A stretch of 64,000 nt of DNA from Coffea arabica (GCF_036785885.1 NC_092322.1:11492466-11556465), one strand, 5' to 3'. Shown: positions 34,801 to 52,870, counted from the stretch's first letter. The notes: a model not told the origin generated them from the letters alone. A program made the numbers and translations.

Positions 34801-36144
34801 TTAAGTTATCTTGCTAAAGCAACCACAAGGGTGGGCTTTTTGCCTTCAAGTTGATTGCCAAAATTCTGTTCAAACATTTTAAAAGTAGTTGCTGATTTTA
34901 CTTTCAAAATTATAGAGGTTTAGTTTTTGGGCATGATGAATAGTCAGTTTCTTGTAACATAAGATAGTAACTGTATTGATGTCAATATATTTAGATATGA
35001 TTCTTTATGCAAAATGTAGAGTTAATTATGCCTCTGAATTTTAACATCAAACATCCACAAGCTTTTAAGGGGAAACATGGTGTAATAGTGGTCATTAGGT
35101 TGAAAATTTACTGATTTTATGGGAAAATCTATAGAGCCAACTCAAAGATATGGCAAGGTGAAACATGAAGTTGAAGTGGAAAAATTGGAACTGGCCAGAG
35201 AACAGTCCGATAAGGTAGCATCAAATCAGTTGGGCATCTTAGTGTAGGTTAATGGGCGAGCAGAAATGCTGGTAGTTTGTCCTTTATGCATTGACTTTTC
35301 AAGCTCATTGCATATCTATGTCATAGACTAATTCTTAAAAAACTGGATCAAAACTAAGTCTGGATTCACATAGATCCTTAGCCTTATGCAAAGGGGACGA
35401 AAACAGTCTGTTTAACTTTTACAGTATTCTGCATCTTATATGGCTCAGGCATTGAATTCTGCTTTACCTCAAACTGCACTTTTAAGAAAGAAATGGTGAT
35501 GTGTATTCAACAGATTACTAATGCTTCTTGTCTTAAACTCTTCCCATTTGGTCATAGCTAGCATCATGAGAATCTTTCTAATTTTTTGTTTCCAAACTCA
35601 TACTAAAGTAAATGATGCAATCTTTTCCCTTGAGAAATAGATAATCAATAATTTAAGTAGATGCAAGGAGATGACAGCTTCCACAGATCATGGAATCTTT
35701 CTCCTACTATGTGTCCTTCCTTTTTTGTGCCAGTTTAGGCACATAAGGATGCTTCAGTAGAGAACTGGGGAACCTTAACTTCTTAGTTCAAAAAGATGCC
35801 TCATTCAAGTGGGTGATTTCATGCTTAAAAGGAAATTTCTGGTGAAAATTTTCAAGCTGTAGTCTGCATGTAACTTTCCAAAAGTCACCATATGCGTCAT
35901 TAATTTCATGCCATTTTTTTTTGTTCTTTTTGGCCTGATAAGATGTAGTCAACTTGTTGAGATTATTTCTATTTGGCAAGTTGAATAATTGTTACCAGAG
36001 CACTGAGTTGTATTCGTCGTGTCCCTTCAAGTTGTTTAACTGATTTTTTTTTTTTGGGGGTCCAGGTCAAGTGTTGGAACAATTATCCTTATATATCTGA
36101 CACTGAGAGTGAGACAGATTGGGGATGCTTCTGCTAATATATGA
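31840..36144 (+). CDS. Unrecognised 194-residue protein with one C-terminal membrane segment, 5 exons
   Basis: Exons: 31840-31863, 33405-33680, 33838-33934, 34585-34693 and 36066-36144. All borders are GT-AG and the frame closes at TGA 36142. Exon 1 gives only MAVNSADE. Residues 9-100 are acidic/serine-rich and look disordered. Residues 101-132 (RALQREINFHVGGKFMQLLM...) look like a short amphipathic conserved block. Residues 147-161 are strongly basic (RSRKYKRSASFNSRR). Residues 162-182 form one hydrophobic helix, followed by a 12-residue tail. This suggests a tail-anchored membrane protein facing the cytosol. I do not recognise the family and assign no function. Support comes from five consistent splice junctions and the coherent membrane anchor. 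It is convergent with RABH1. Confidence 0.72.
32537..32622 (+). repeat. Two-copy 43-bp tandem duplication in intron 1 of the 31840 gene
   Basis: ATGTCCAATTTGTTGGTTAA...TTTAATTGG is present twice, at 32537 and 32580, almost unchanged. Confidence 0.95.
34318..34505 (+). repeat. Two-copy tandem duplication, about 95-bp unit, intron 3 of the 31840 gene
   Basis: Both copies share TTTACATTTCAATTATA, an A-rich run and TTTTTATTTGACTATAAT. They have diverged moderately. Confidence 0.85.
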
Positions 36145-37220
36145 TTCTGCACTAAGTTCCTGCCATCCTGTGGCCTGGCCACTGTGAAAAGTTAGCATGA
36201 GAAATGCATTTTTCTGATTTTTTATTTTTGGTCCTTCTCTTGTTTGGTTTGAATGCTCACTCGAGGAGGCTCCTATTTCATTGTACATAAGATGAAAATT
36301 CGGGTTACATGTAATAACTTATGAATGGTGCTTTTCAGAATACAAACATTTAGTTCAAATGAGCATTAGAATTTCTACGTTTCTCCACCTTGATTTTGAA
36401 AATTTTGCTGTTTCTCACCAAGGAGTTTCAGGCCCAGGTAAACAGCAGGATTAACAAATGATTCAACAACTTTATACTTGTAGCCTTAGCTGTTTAAATA
36501 GGCATTGCTTTGCAGTTACTTAAGAAGCGACAAACAGACTAGATTCCATATCAGCTTCAGTTCAATCAACTTATTATAGCAAAAGCTTTAGCAGTTCCCA
36601 GCTACTTTCAAACTGTAGCCTTCATACTGGAACCATCAATGTTTTGTTAGGTTTTCAAATTACTCAGAGGTTAACCTGTTTGATGCATCATTCACTACTA
36701 GTCCCAGATCTACAAGAGCGTGGAAGCAAAACGAGTCATGGTTCTGCCTCTCTCTGCTGATCATATGGTGCTGATGATAACTGAGTACCTACAGATTGGT
36801 AGGATTGTTTTGTGTTTGGATTGAACAGGACTGCAGTCATGCTGCAAAATTGTGCCACGCCATTCTTTAAAATTTTCTCCAAGAGTAAATGCAAATGAGG
36901 AGACACAAGAATCATATGCCTTTTCTAAATCAAATCAAGATCAACACAAGGGGAATATAATGGAATTAGACAAGAGAGTAGAGCTGTAACAGCATAAACT
37001 AGCATCCTGAGTAAACCTAAGTATTCTAGGAAAGATCGTGGCCATCTTCCTCCGTCTCTTAACTTGACAAAACAAGGTAATGTGCTGGGCGAAGAACTCC
37101 AAAATTGCTCCAATTTCCACATAAAGGGAATTAATTAGTTTCCAAAACCACATCTAGGTCCATGCAACTACTAAGGTTTTCCATCTTCTTCCTGCTGCTA
37201 CTTCTAGAGAGTAAAAACAT
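36145..37220. other. Convergent region between the 31840 gene and RABH1
   Basis: Probably 3' UTRs and intergenic sequence; both flanking genes end towards it. No further gene is seen. Confidence 0.5.
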
Positions 37221-42490
<5,270 letters not shown>

Positions 42491-42493
42491 TAA

Positions 42494-45400
42494 CACTACA
42501 ACAAAAATGACATTTAACGGCATTTAAAAGTGTCAGTATAGATAATCTAACCCGACACTTTACCTTTCCTCACACTTTGGACAAGTGTCGTCCCTTCCAA
42601 TGTGGGGATAGGTTCGTACTATTCAAATGTGTCAGGAAAATTATGCTGTTATAGTATCCCATTTGCCAACAAAAATTGCTTTTCTGATAATCAAAAGTAT
42701 CAGGATAACCGTAATCAGTAACAAGTAGGAGTTTTTTAAACTAAACTATGCTGACACTTTTAACTGCCAAGAGTTTTTTTTTTTTTTTTTTTTTTGATAT
42801 AGAAGCAACCTACAGGTTGTACTCCTTGCAATACATTCCGTCAATCAAAAACCCAAAGGACTTGTAAAATTATCCCAAAAAACAGAATGCATATAGTAAT
42901 CTAAAAGCAAAACTCAATAGTTAAATATAATTTATTGAATTAAAAGCTAGTAACAAGTACTAACATAGCAAATCCCTAACAAATACAAACTTGAAAGATT
43001 CTCTTGTGCACAAATTAAAAGATTCTCATCCCTAACAAGTAGAAAGAACTTGCAGTAGCTTCCAAATTTTCCAATGAAATGAGAGCCTTTCGGCATAACC
43101 ACGAATACCCCATCAATCTTCAATTGGTTCCACCTATGTACAAAGTTTGTTGGGATCATTAGATCATCGTAGTTAGCAATAAAATTCTAGAAAAGCCACA
43201 ATATAAGTAAGTGCATATATTACCAAATGACAAGGCCAAGCAATTGGTACACCAAGTGCATCTTGAATTGTTTGTTGCAAATCATACGGTCTAATCAATT
43301 GCTCACTTGGACTTATTGCAGTAATCAAGTACTTACAAGTTCTACTTGTCTGTCAGCTAGGAATGTGATAAAAAGTGTAGAATTTTCCAGCCCGGAATAA
43401 ATAGAGGGAACCTAACATCCCATGCATCAGGGATAGATCCAGAAATTGTCTAGATTAGAAGGGACCTAAAAAAAATGATTGTCTAGATTAGAAGGGACCT
43501 AAAAAAAATGAAGGTTGATTTGACAAGTAGATACTGTACGAAGATTCAGCAGGGCCTCCTTCAAGGGTAAGATAAGGATTCTTGCCTCTTTATGCTATCT
43601 TTGGTACTGAGATACATCACATAAAACAAGGAGGTAAATAGAAATTTTCTACCCATCTTTTATTTCTCAGCTGGAATACTTCTAATACAGAAAAGGCAAT
43701 TCTGAAATGTCCTTATACTATGACGTAACCTATGAACCATATCCAAGCAAAATATTTCTGCGATCAGGTGATTTTAAGGTTGCTTTCAGAGATAAATAAT
43801 CTATAGCTCACAAAAAGAGTGAATAAGAGTGGCATTGCCATTTTTTTTCCCATGTTGTCAGCAATGAACTCTCAGCTATTCTTCTTTTATCTTCCTGCAG
43901 CTATCACAGAAGAGTTTAGTTAACGTTTAAAGAAGATAATAGATTCATTATGTTCAGAAAACCACGTGGATGGCTTTCTCTTTTCAATGTGAGACCTGAG
44001 AATTTGTGGAAGTCTTTCACGTCAGTCCAGAGTTCAAAAGTTTGTCCCCTTGCTTAAGTAGAAGGTCAAATTGTTGCTTTGGCAGTCTACTTTTGAAATC
44101 AGCTGATCGTCAGGATAAGAGCCTAACTGACAAGTGTTAAGGTCTTATTAAACTGGCTACTAATGTAGTCACATATGAAGCTATTACTCGTACTTTCCAT
44201 TCCATCACTATAATGAGACTTTAGCATTTACGTCCCAAACTAAAGCTCCTTATTTTCCCAGATTGGATATAGGTTAGACTGATTAGACACTACTTGCAAG
44301 GAATTCATACTAATAAAACACTAGAAAAGATATTTCATTGTGGAGAAAGTGCACTTCTTCTGTCTCATTAACTAAGGTATTCAAATAGAATTACAGCTTT
44401 CTGTTTTGGTGTAAAGACAAAATAGTTAAACCCAAAATGTTCAAGAAACTAAGATGAGATATTTCGATGACAGAACAACTTAATCTAAGTCCTTCACTTG
44501 TTCTGTCACTAAACCAACAACATAACCATAATCATATTCCAACAAGGAGATTGCATTTTTTCATAGATTAATCAGAAGATAACAAAATTTGAAATACAGT
44601 AAAAAACAACGGAACATGTGTATCTACCAACTTATAAAGCAATGATCATAATACTTGCACATTAAAAAAAATTACAAGTTCAGCTCAACTTATCACCTTC
44701 GAGTTCACAAGGAACCATACACTTATCAGCAACAGAGTCTTATGTGAGTATATATATTGACACAATTCGTTTACTCATCCTAGATTGATTAAATTGACGA
44801 CTATATGAGTTATTTCAAGCTACAGTAGAACATAGCAGTAAACATTCATTGTTACACAAAATCAAAATGATCTCCATGCCAAAGTAGCCAGTAGAATGAG
44901 AATACTGGCTTCTAAATAGGGATTTACTTCTTGTGTTATTGTCAAAGCTACAAATTAGTGTAGTATCAATACTAGAAAATGAGTTTCTTTTCACTAAATT
45001 TCTATTAGTGTATATATTATTGAGTAAATTAATATCAGTACCAAAGGAAAGAAGGTTGACATTTTATCGAACAGGTTATGGACAACAAATCCATAAAGCT
45101 GAACACGTACGAAAGACAAGAAAAATCGCGTAGCTATGTGTATTATTACCTTGGCTTGGAGGACGACGACCTTATATCAACAATATTTACAGTAGCAGGA
45201 AGAAGGACAAAAAGAGCAAAGTAATTTAACAGGGGAAATTTTAACCTTACCCTGAAGCTTCATGTCCTAGAATTCGACTATACACTCTTTGAGCTTCATT
45301 CTTTTTTGATTCCCAGGATTGATGATAGAAACGTACATGTCAGATCAGATGGCGGCCAATACCCAAGAGTCAATTCAATTCAATTCAATTTACCATTTAA

Positions 45401-46098
45401 GCAATCACAAATCTATCTGTGAATCAATTCAGCGAAGCAAAGTTGTCGTTATAGGATGGTTTGTCTCATACCGTGCCCAGCCAAGCTCCAAGATCGGTGT
45501 GGCAAATTGAAGTGCAGAGGATCTGGATACGGACCTCCATTTTCTTTGGGGGATCCGCTAAAACATCTTGTATCACCAGAGGTTGCCCCAGACTGTAGAC
45601 CACCACAGCTTCAAAACAAACAAAAAAAACCATGAGAGACCGTACATACCTTCAATAGGAAAGCAAGGGTAGTTTGATTGCAGAGAGATTCAGTAGAAAA
45701 AACTTTGTGGAGAAAGGAAGATTTTGGCCGAGAGTTTTGAGAGATAGCTTGCAGAGAGAGAGAGTTTGTGAGAGAGATGAGAGGAACCAAATTTCATTGG
45801 CCGGCAAAATGAAAGTTTTGAGATTTCACTAAGTGTTTTGGCACAAGAATCTTTCACCAAAACCAAAATCTTCCGCCAAAACGACATGGTTTTATGTTTT
45901 AATGTTTTTGGTGTATCTTACATTTTATTGAGTGTCATGATAAAGGATCTAAAGACACATTATTATTTTTATATCAGATAAAATAAAAAAGTATATATTA
46001 TTGAGTTGATAATAAGTGTGATGATAGAAGTGCTATAATGACAGAAACCAGCAAATGTCTCTATAGTTGTGTCAGGAAAGGCAATTTTTGTTGTAGTG
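42494..46098. mobile_element. CACTA (En/Spm) transposon with intact ends, apparently non-autonomous
   Basis: Both ends carry CACTACAACAAAAAT in inverted orientation, and the element is flanked by TAA on both sides (42491-42493 and 46099-46101), the 3-bp duplication expected for CACTA. Subterminal TGTCAGGA/AGTGTCAG-like motifs recur within about 300 bp of each end. Inside, the minus strand has fragments resembling plant En/Spm transposase genes: IQDALGVPIAWPCHLV near 43230-43280 and WNQLKIDGVFVVMPKG near 43080-43140. No full transposase is visible over 3.6 kb, so movement would need a helper. The intact ends suggest a fairly young insertion. Confidence 0.92.
43445..43510 (+). repeat. Perfect 33-bp tandem duplication inside the CACTA element
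   Basis: ATTGTCTAGATTAGAAGGG plus CCTAAAAAAAATG stands twice without a difference. Confidence 0.95.
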
Positions 46099-46464
46099 TA
46101 AGTATGAAAATTATCAAAATTGGACTTCAATGACGGTAATAAAAATTAATTTCAAAAATATCATACTTGATTTAATTGATAAAGTTGATTCCTATAAACT
46201 AAACATGCGATCGAAGTCAAACTCAATGTCATTATAAAGCAAAGATCTCCGGACCAAACTTCTTGCTTTACACGACTTGTTATTAATCTTCATCACGTGT
46301 GATACTAAATGAACTTTATATTTTGCAAATAATTTCTGTGTTACCTTACTAAAAATACTTAGATGTATTTATGTATTTATATTTACAATCACAATTTCTG
46401 AACTTCTGTAGTTGATGCTCTTTCATTTTTCTTTTCTTTCTTTCTTTTTTTTTGGTTAAAATTC

Positions 46465-46604
46465 AGAGTTAATCTTATAGAGACTGACAGTATATACACT
46501 ATCACAGTTGGATGCATGACATATATGAAAATTTTGAGTTTCAAATTCAAATTTAGATTGTATGTTATGCATCTAACAATGAAAGTGTATAGAATATTAA
46601 TTCT
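46465..46604. mobile_element. Short palindromic MITE
   Basis: Left arm AGAGTTAAT...TATACACTATCACAGTTGGATGCATGACATA is mirrored by the right arm, which on the minus strand reads AGAATTAATATTCTATACAC and then TTTCATTGTTAGATGCATAACATA (phrases listed separately). Total length is 140 bp. AAAATTC and AAAATC flank it. It is noncoding. Confidence 0.75.
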
Positions 46605-47444
46605 AAAATCTAAATCTTAGTTTCCAACAAAAAACAATCTGTTTAAGAATTAAATTAAAACAAAAACTCATATGTCAAGCTTTAGTAAATTCAAGACCTT
46701 GGTCTTCCTTGAGGTGCGCCCTCACCAAATCACGTACACCAATTGATGGAGTTGATACTATTATGGCTGAATATCACCTGTATGCACACCGTGGATATTT
46801 GAAGATATTTGGAGGAAATTTCTTGATGGCTAATTTTCACATATCGTGTTTTGTTGGTAATGTAAAATGTTTGTGAATTTTATTACACGTTAATTGATCT
46901 TTTTTTTTTCCAAACATATTCATATAACACGACACCTTTTTTTTTTATTTTTTTCTCCCTTTTTTCCAACCATGTGAGAAAGACCATGAGTTTTCTTACC
47001 ATTTTCATGGACTTTCTTTTTTGGGAACAAAATTTGGATCCCTATCCCATAGGTACTTTCGAATACTAATTGCTAATTTAAGAGAAACAAAAATCTTAAC
47101 CATATCAACAGACGACTAGGCGTGTCAACAGGCCGGGTCCAGGCCGGAATTAATAAATCCGAACCTGGACCCGTTATACTGCATTAGTTCCGGATCCGAC
47201 CCAAATATCCGACGAGTCTGCTAATATTTCTACCGGACTCGCACCCAAATGGTTTCGGATCCGGGTCAGGCCTACCCGAAAAAAGGCCCGTCAAAAACCA
47301 GTTCTCATAACAACAAACATTGAAATCTCACGGTATTAATTGCAAGTTAAATACTCAGTTAAAGATATCAATTCTTAAGTAACAGCCTATCAAGGAAAAG
47401 GTGATGCTACTATTTAAAGCCATGGCATCTAGTAATTCTCTAAG

Positions 47445-47755
47445 CACCAAAAACAGAAAAAGTGCCCAAAGAAGTAGAGGCACCTAAAGTAGCACAAACA
47501 CTAAAAAAATAAACAGGCATCAAAAGAAGTAGAGACACCCAAAGCCGAAGAAACACCTAAAATAGCACAAGCACCAGAAACAAAACATGCGCCCAGGAGA
47601 GCACCTCAAGCAGCATAGGTGCCAAAAACAGAAAGAGTGCCCAAAGAAACAGAGACACCTACAGCATCAGAAGCACCCAAAGAAGGAAAAGCACTTAAAG
47701 CAGCACTAGCACCAAAAACGGAAAAAAGGTCTAAAAAAGCCGAGGCAAAGAGAAG
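47445..47755 (+). repeat. Degenerate GCACC-AAA repeat encoding A-P-K-type peptides
   Basis: GCACCTAAA/GCACCCAAA-like units recur roughly every 12-30 bases. Translated locally they give APK-, TEKVPKE- and EAPK-like peptides, but frames change across the region, so it is not one open gene. It resembles the proline/lysine-rich repeats of plant cell-wall proteins and lies directly before the inhibitor-like stretch. Confidence 0.55.
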
Positions 47756-47764
47756 TATAAACTA

Positions 47765-47980
47765 GTGATAGATTTCTACAACAAGCGAAGAACTAGTGAC
47801 GCGAGAAACTTTTGTCTTTTTGTTTTGAAATCAGATCCTCAAAGTGCCTCAGCAAAAGATTACTCTATGCTTCTGAAAATTGCAACAAATGCAGCATTAG
47901 ACAATGGCAAGAAAATCATTGATACGTTGAGCAAAAGTTTGAAACTCACTGGCGGAGCAGCAGAAAAGATGAGAGAATGA
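47765..47980 (+). pseudogene. Fragment like a pectin methylesterase/invertase inhibitor, inside the hAT-like element
   Basis: Seventy-one open codons include NFCLFVLKSDPQSASAKDYS, MLLKIATNAALDNGKKI and IDTLSKSLK. The C-x-x-x-L-x-SDP-x-SASA pattern followed by an amphipathic helix matches helices 2-3 of PMEI-domain proteins as I know them. The rest of the domain (four conserved cysteines, about 150 residues) is missing. It is probably a captured host-gene fragment; whether it is expressed is unknown. Confidence 0.5.
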
Positions 47981-49572
47981 GAATGGAAGAGCTGGGCTTC
48001 TTTGGAGCTGGCTAGACCCGACGGTTTCTTTGGAGCTGGAGATGGAGAGAATCAGAGAGCGTCGCCGGTTTCACAGCGGACTGATCACTAGCGGAGGCGA
48101 GATGTGAGGCGGGACTGGTCACTGGTCACGGCAGAGCAAAAGAGAAGAGAGTGATGGGAAAAAGGAATGTGCGGCGGTAGGTTAGGGATGGACAAATTTG
48201 GGAATGAAAGTCGTAATGTAGTATTGATATGAATAATGATAGATAGGTATATATTTGTTTAATTATTAATTAATTAAAATCGGTTCGGGTAGGATACGGG
48301 TCAGAATGGTATATTCTGTATCCGACTCGTAAATTTATTAGATAAAATGGGTCCAAATTCGGGTCCGGGTCGCGAATCTATATACCTGCTCGTACCCGAA
48401 AAATGTTGGCGGGTTCGGTCCGGGTCTGGGTTCGTTGACAGCCCTACAGACAACCATCAAATTGATGTTAATCCTGGGACTAAAGTGGCAAAAGATGCAT
48501 TCTTGATCCTTATGTTTAGTTTTGTTTTATAGCTAAAAAAAGACTATTTTGTCAAAATAGAAGCTTTTTTTTTTTTTTTGGGTTTTAATCCTTAAGTGAA
48601 GGGAAGTAGGAAAAGAGTTAGGAATTTCAATGTCGCCTTGGTAGCATATTTGCCGAGTGAGCTGGGTCTTGGGTAGGGATGCAAACAAGCAGAACCATAT
48701 CGAGTTTCGACCTAATCGAACCGAATCTCAATATAATTTTATGAAACTCGAACTCGAATTCAAGTTTGACGAGATCAAAATGTCAAGCTCGAGCTCAAAC
48801 TAAAAAAAAAATAATTATTTTATTTTTAAAAAATAAATAAAATAATAATTGGATATATCCTGGATATATTCACATCTGATGATGATTCTGGAATAGCCCA
48901 AGAGGATTCATCAAAACTATTCCCAAGCTCTAGAAGATATCAACATATATTCCTGACAAGACCAGACAGAGACAAAGTTCACAACAAAGACTTCTTCAAA
49001 GGCCTTCTTGGATCACAATACAAGAAGAATAAGTCTTGAGAAGAAACAACTTGTGAACAGAACCAATAAGCTGACTGGTTTCCCAAACCGACAGAAGATC
49101 AGTCGAAAAGAAGAAATCTTGGATCCTTTTACAAATAGTTTGGACCATTGAGCTACCATACAAGGCCCAATAAACAGCCCAAACATATGAGTCTCAAAAA
49201 CATTTTTTCTTCTACAAAACAACCAGCCTTATCTATTCTCAAAACCCATGAACCAAGATAGATAACCCAATATGACAAATCCAACCAGATCAAAGCCCAA
49301 CTGTCAAATCCTCTGATCGATTCAGATATTATCAAATCTGGACGAAAAGAAGATTATACTTCAACATCTTCTTCTCCAACTATCAGTGATGAAGATGAAA
49401 AAGAAGGACATATAATTAAAAATCAAAACCTTCTTCTTAACATCATTGAAAAATCGAGACAACCCTACCTACACCAAATTTCGAATCCTTTAAAAAACCT
49501 TCTTTTCGATATTCCAAATAGCTCCAAAAACTTTAAAGAATTCTTTACTTAAATAGTTTGTGTTGGAATTCT

Positions 49573-49770
49573 TTATTTTAAAGAATTCATAACTTTATAT
49601 TGAATTCTATAAATAATAGCTACAGGAAAAGTCCATGTTTTGACTCTATAGTTAGCAGTTTTTATGTTTAATGTTAAAACATCTAGAATATTTTTGTCTT
49701 TTAAAGAGATTGTAAAATTTGGAAAACAATCAAAATAAACTGGTCCTCCACAAAGGCTAGTTTTTGCCAT
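49573..49770 (-). mobile_element. Movement-protein-like piece of the pararetrovirus fossil
   Basis: GGPVYFDCFPNFTISLKDKN, ILDVLTLNIKT and FPVAIIYRIQYKVMNSL fit the central part of caulimovirid (30K-type) movement proteins as I recall them. Only a portion is visible. Confidence 0.6.
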
Positions 49771-50312
49771 TCTGAGGAGGGAATCGGTGAATTCTAAGAA
49801 TCTGCTATCTCTGAGACAAAGGAGTAGGGATGTATCTAGTCCTTCTCTTGTCAGAGATTTAGCTGCGATTTGTACTAATCCAAAATGAATATAATTATAT
49901 TTTTCTTTATGTTTTTCTATTTTTTTTTGGATAATAGTTTTATTTCCTCATGATCATCATTTAAGGTTATAGTTTATTCTACTGTTTTAATTGTATAATC
50001 TGAAGTGGAAAACATCCACTTTCTTTCCCTTTCATATATATCAGTTTGAATATATTTAGAAAATTTTCAATTGTCTATGTCTTGATTAATGTCTTGTATA
50101 TTGATTTCTTCTTTTAGTTTGGTGTTTGAAAAAGAGCTAGAAGAGGTAGAGTTGGTTCTAAAAAAGAAAGCCATGAATAAAGAGAAGCAATAAATCAATT
50201 TAAATCAATAACTTTAAATACATAGAGTTTGAATACATTATTCTCCAAGAAATGTGATTGATAGTAGATTTATCAAACGGGATTTCTCTTGTTGTTTTTT
50301 TTTCTAGGCATC

Positions 50313-51060
50313 TTATCTTCCCTGCAAGAATTCACGAGTTAAATAATCAGGAATAGAATTTGAAGACCATTTAATGTATTCACTATCAAAGTCAAAGATT
50401 GATAAAATTGCTTGCCATCTTGCAAAGATTTGTTTGGAGGCAAGGTTTTTAACATCTTTTTGTAAAACATCTTTAGCTGACTTACAATCAACCTGAAGTA
50501 AAAACTTCTGGTTTAGTAGTTCAGTTTGGAATTTTGTAATACATAAAACTATTGTTAAGATTTCCTTTTTAATAATGAAATAGTTTTGTTGAGAATTGTT
50601 CCAATGTTTGGAAGCAAAAGCAATTATTTGTTCTTTATTATTTTTTGTTTGTTTAAGAGTATCATCATATCCTAAATCAGAAACATCCGTTTCCATAACT
50701 TTTTGAGTTGTTGGATCTGGAAGAGCAAGACAAAGAATGGCTTTGACTTCGATTTTGATTTTTCTAACTGTTTCTGTATGAATATCTGTCCACAAAGATG
50801 GAGTAGTTTTTAATCTGTCATATAATAGTTTGGCTAGATTACCGAGATTTGGTATAAAATTTGAGACATAGTTTAGACACCCTAAGAATCTCTGGAGTTG
50901 TTGTTTGTCAAGAATTTGGTCAGAAAATTTATCAGCTGGATTGATCTATTTATAGGGGTAATGGTTCCTTGATGGGTATGATGTCCAAGAAATCTAATTC
51001 TAGTTTGGAAAAGGTTGATCTTCTTTTGAGCGAAACAATTTCTGTTTGAAAATTTTTAAC
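50313..51060 (-). mobile_element. Reverse-transcriptase/RNase H portion of the pararetrovirus fossil
   Basis: The RNase H side contains VDCKSAKDVLQKDVKN, SKQIFARWQAILS, FDFDSEYIK and SIPDYLTREF, typical of caulimovirid polymerases. The sequence to its right on the same strand has RT thumb-type motifs (FLGHHTHQGTI and QRFLGCLNYV). It is a fossil fragment. Confidence 0.8.
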
Positions 51061-52506
51061 AGTTATAGGTTTGGTACAAGGTTGGGTTTTAGTTAAGACA
51101 TTTATTGAGGAATATCCTATGTCTTTTCTAATATCAAGGCTAGTAGTATTATTAGATTTATTTGTTGGTTGACTTGATACTAGAATGTTAGGTCATTGGT
51201 TTGGTAAATCTATTGATTTTAATAGATCCATAAGAGAATCTGGTAGATCTATATTTGCAGGGTTTATATGGATTGATTTTAATGGATCTATGGATTCTGA
51301 AATTTTATGAGAGGATTCTAATATAAGAATTGTTTGAGATAGATTTATGGAGAGATCTAAAGGTTCTGACTTGGTTTGGACTAGATCTGTAAAATCCTGA
51401 GTTTCACTAGTTTTTGACATAGAGGACGCAGGATTTGAAGTAGTTTGGACTGGATTTTCGAATTCTGATGGGAACACTTGAAATGTTTGAGACTCATACC
51501 AGTCAAAGAAATGATTATTTTGTCTTGTTTTTCTTAAAAAATTATAAAAGTTTTCTTATATATTTTTTCGGGTTTCTCCCTGACATTTGTCAAAAAATTG
51601 TTTCCTTTTAAAATAGTTGTGATTTGCATAGAAGTCTGATCTAAGTTTTTCTTTGTTAATCTGGAATTCAGAAGATTTGTTTTCTAGTTTTCTTTGAATA
51701 AGAATTGATTGCTCTATCCGGGCAATTCTAGTTTGAAGGTCATTTAAAGGTTTGTTGTTTAAAGAAGAAGTAGAAAAAATAAAGTATGTTTTAACAGGTG
51801 AGCCCATTAGCAGAAACAAGTAATTAAACACGTAAAAGATTTAAACAACTTATAATTCTCTTCCCTTTGACACAGAATCCTTCGAGATCCATGGAGGATA
51901 ACCATTTTTCTAAACAGATTATAAAGGATAGTGTGAAAACTTCAAGAAAAAATCTAACCTTTTGAAGAAAATTAACTATACATGACGACCATATTTTCAT
52001 CATAATAAAGATAGTAATAAAGCTACAAGAATAGATCTAAATCCTTTGAAAAAGATTAACTATGCATGACTACCATATTTCCAAACAAAATCATAAAATT
52101 GTTAGTAAAAATCCATTAACCCTAGATCTGATCTTTTTAGCACTTCACCGTCCTAGAGCATACCACCCCAAGAACCTTAACATCCCTACAGTGCCAAATC
52201 CCATGGCCTTACCTGGACCGGATGCTAGCAATTACAGACTCCATGCCCCTTAAACAGATCCAAAGTCATATAATTAATACTAGCAAAACTATAATAAGTT
52301 TGAATACATTAGATGGTAATCATAAAATTAACCAGTCTCATCAAATAGATCTAAATTTGTAGATCTACACTAGCAACATTATAAATAAAGAAAGATGGTA
52401 ATCACGAAATTAAGCAATCTTATTAGGAAGATATGAATTTGTAGATCTACACTAACAACATCATAATAAGTAAAGAAAGATAGCCATCTCCCCACTTCCC
52501 CCTTTG

Positions 52507-52518
52507 GCTCTGATACCA
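52507..52518 (-). other. tRNA-iMet primer-binding site of the pararetrovirus fossil
   Basis: On the minus strand this is TGGTATCAGAGC, the initiator-tRNA-Met primer site that marks the origin of caulimovirid genome maps. A purine-rich stretch on the same strand follows directly at 52485-52500. Confidence 0.75.
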
Positions 52519-52870
52519 GACGGGACGAGAGATTAGCCCCTTAAACCAGGAAGTAAATAAAATAAAGAAAGTAAAGAGCATAAGAGTTAGGAAGTGGGTC
52601 GCAATCGGACTGCCACTCATTAGTATAGGCGGTTGAATCAGCCATATATAAACAGAATGTAAATAAAATGTAAAAACAAGTTAATAAGTTACATCAGGCG
52701 GTATAACCGGCAATGTATGGTTAGTATAATAAAAAATAAATAAAACAAGTAAATGAATATGAATATGATGTGGCTCAACCGACCATTTGATTGAATGAGA
52801 TTGAATAACAGAATATAAGAAAACTTACAGGATATGAAACTCGCACAAGGCTTGCTCCTTTGTTTGATTC

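Larger units (their letters stand above)
47117..48446. mobile_element. Non-autonomous hAT-like transposon carrying host-like coding sequence
   Basis: The ends are TAGGCGTGTCAACAGG on the left and, on the minus strand, TAGGGCTGTCAACGAAC on the right. The flanks CAGACGAC (47109-47116) and CAGACAAC (48447-48454) match at 7 of 8 positions, consistent with a hAT target duplication. About 200 bp inside each end is rich in CCGGACC/CGGGTC motifs, a second inverted layer. The interior is not transposase: it holds a degenerate Pro/Lys/Glu repeat region and a pectin methylesterase/invertase-inhibitor-like stretch. Confidence 0.8.

Noticed and set aside
43445-43510. Direct repeats considered as a CRISPR array
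   Set aside because: There are only two head-to-tail copies without spacers, inside a plant CACTA transposon.
45690-45887. 65-codon minus-strand frame inside the CACTA element
   Set aside because: Low-complexity Ser/Leu/Lys-rich reading of a GA-rich stretch without recognisable transposase motifs.
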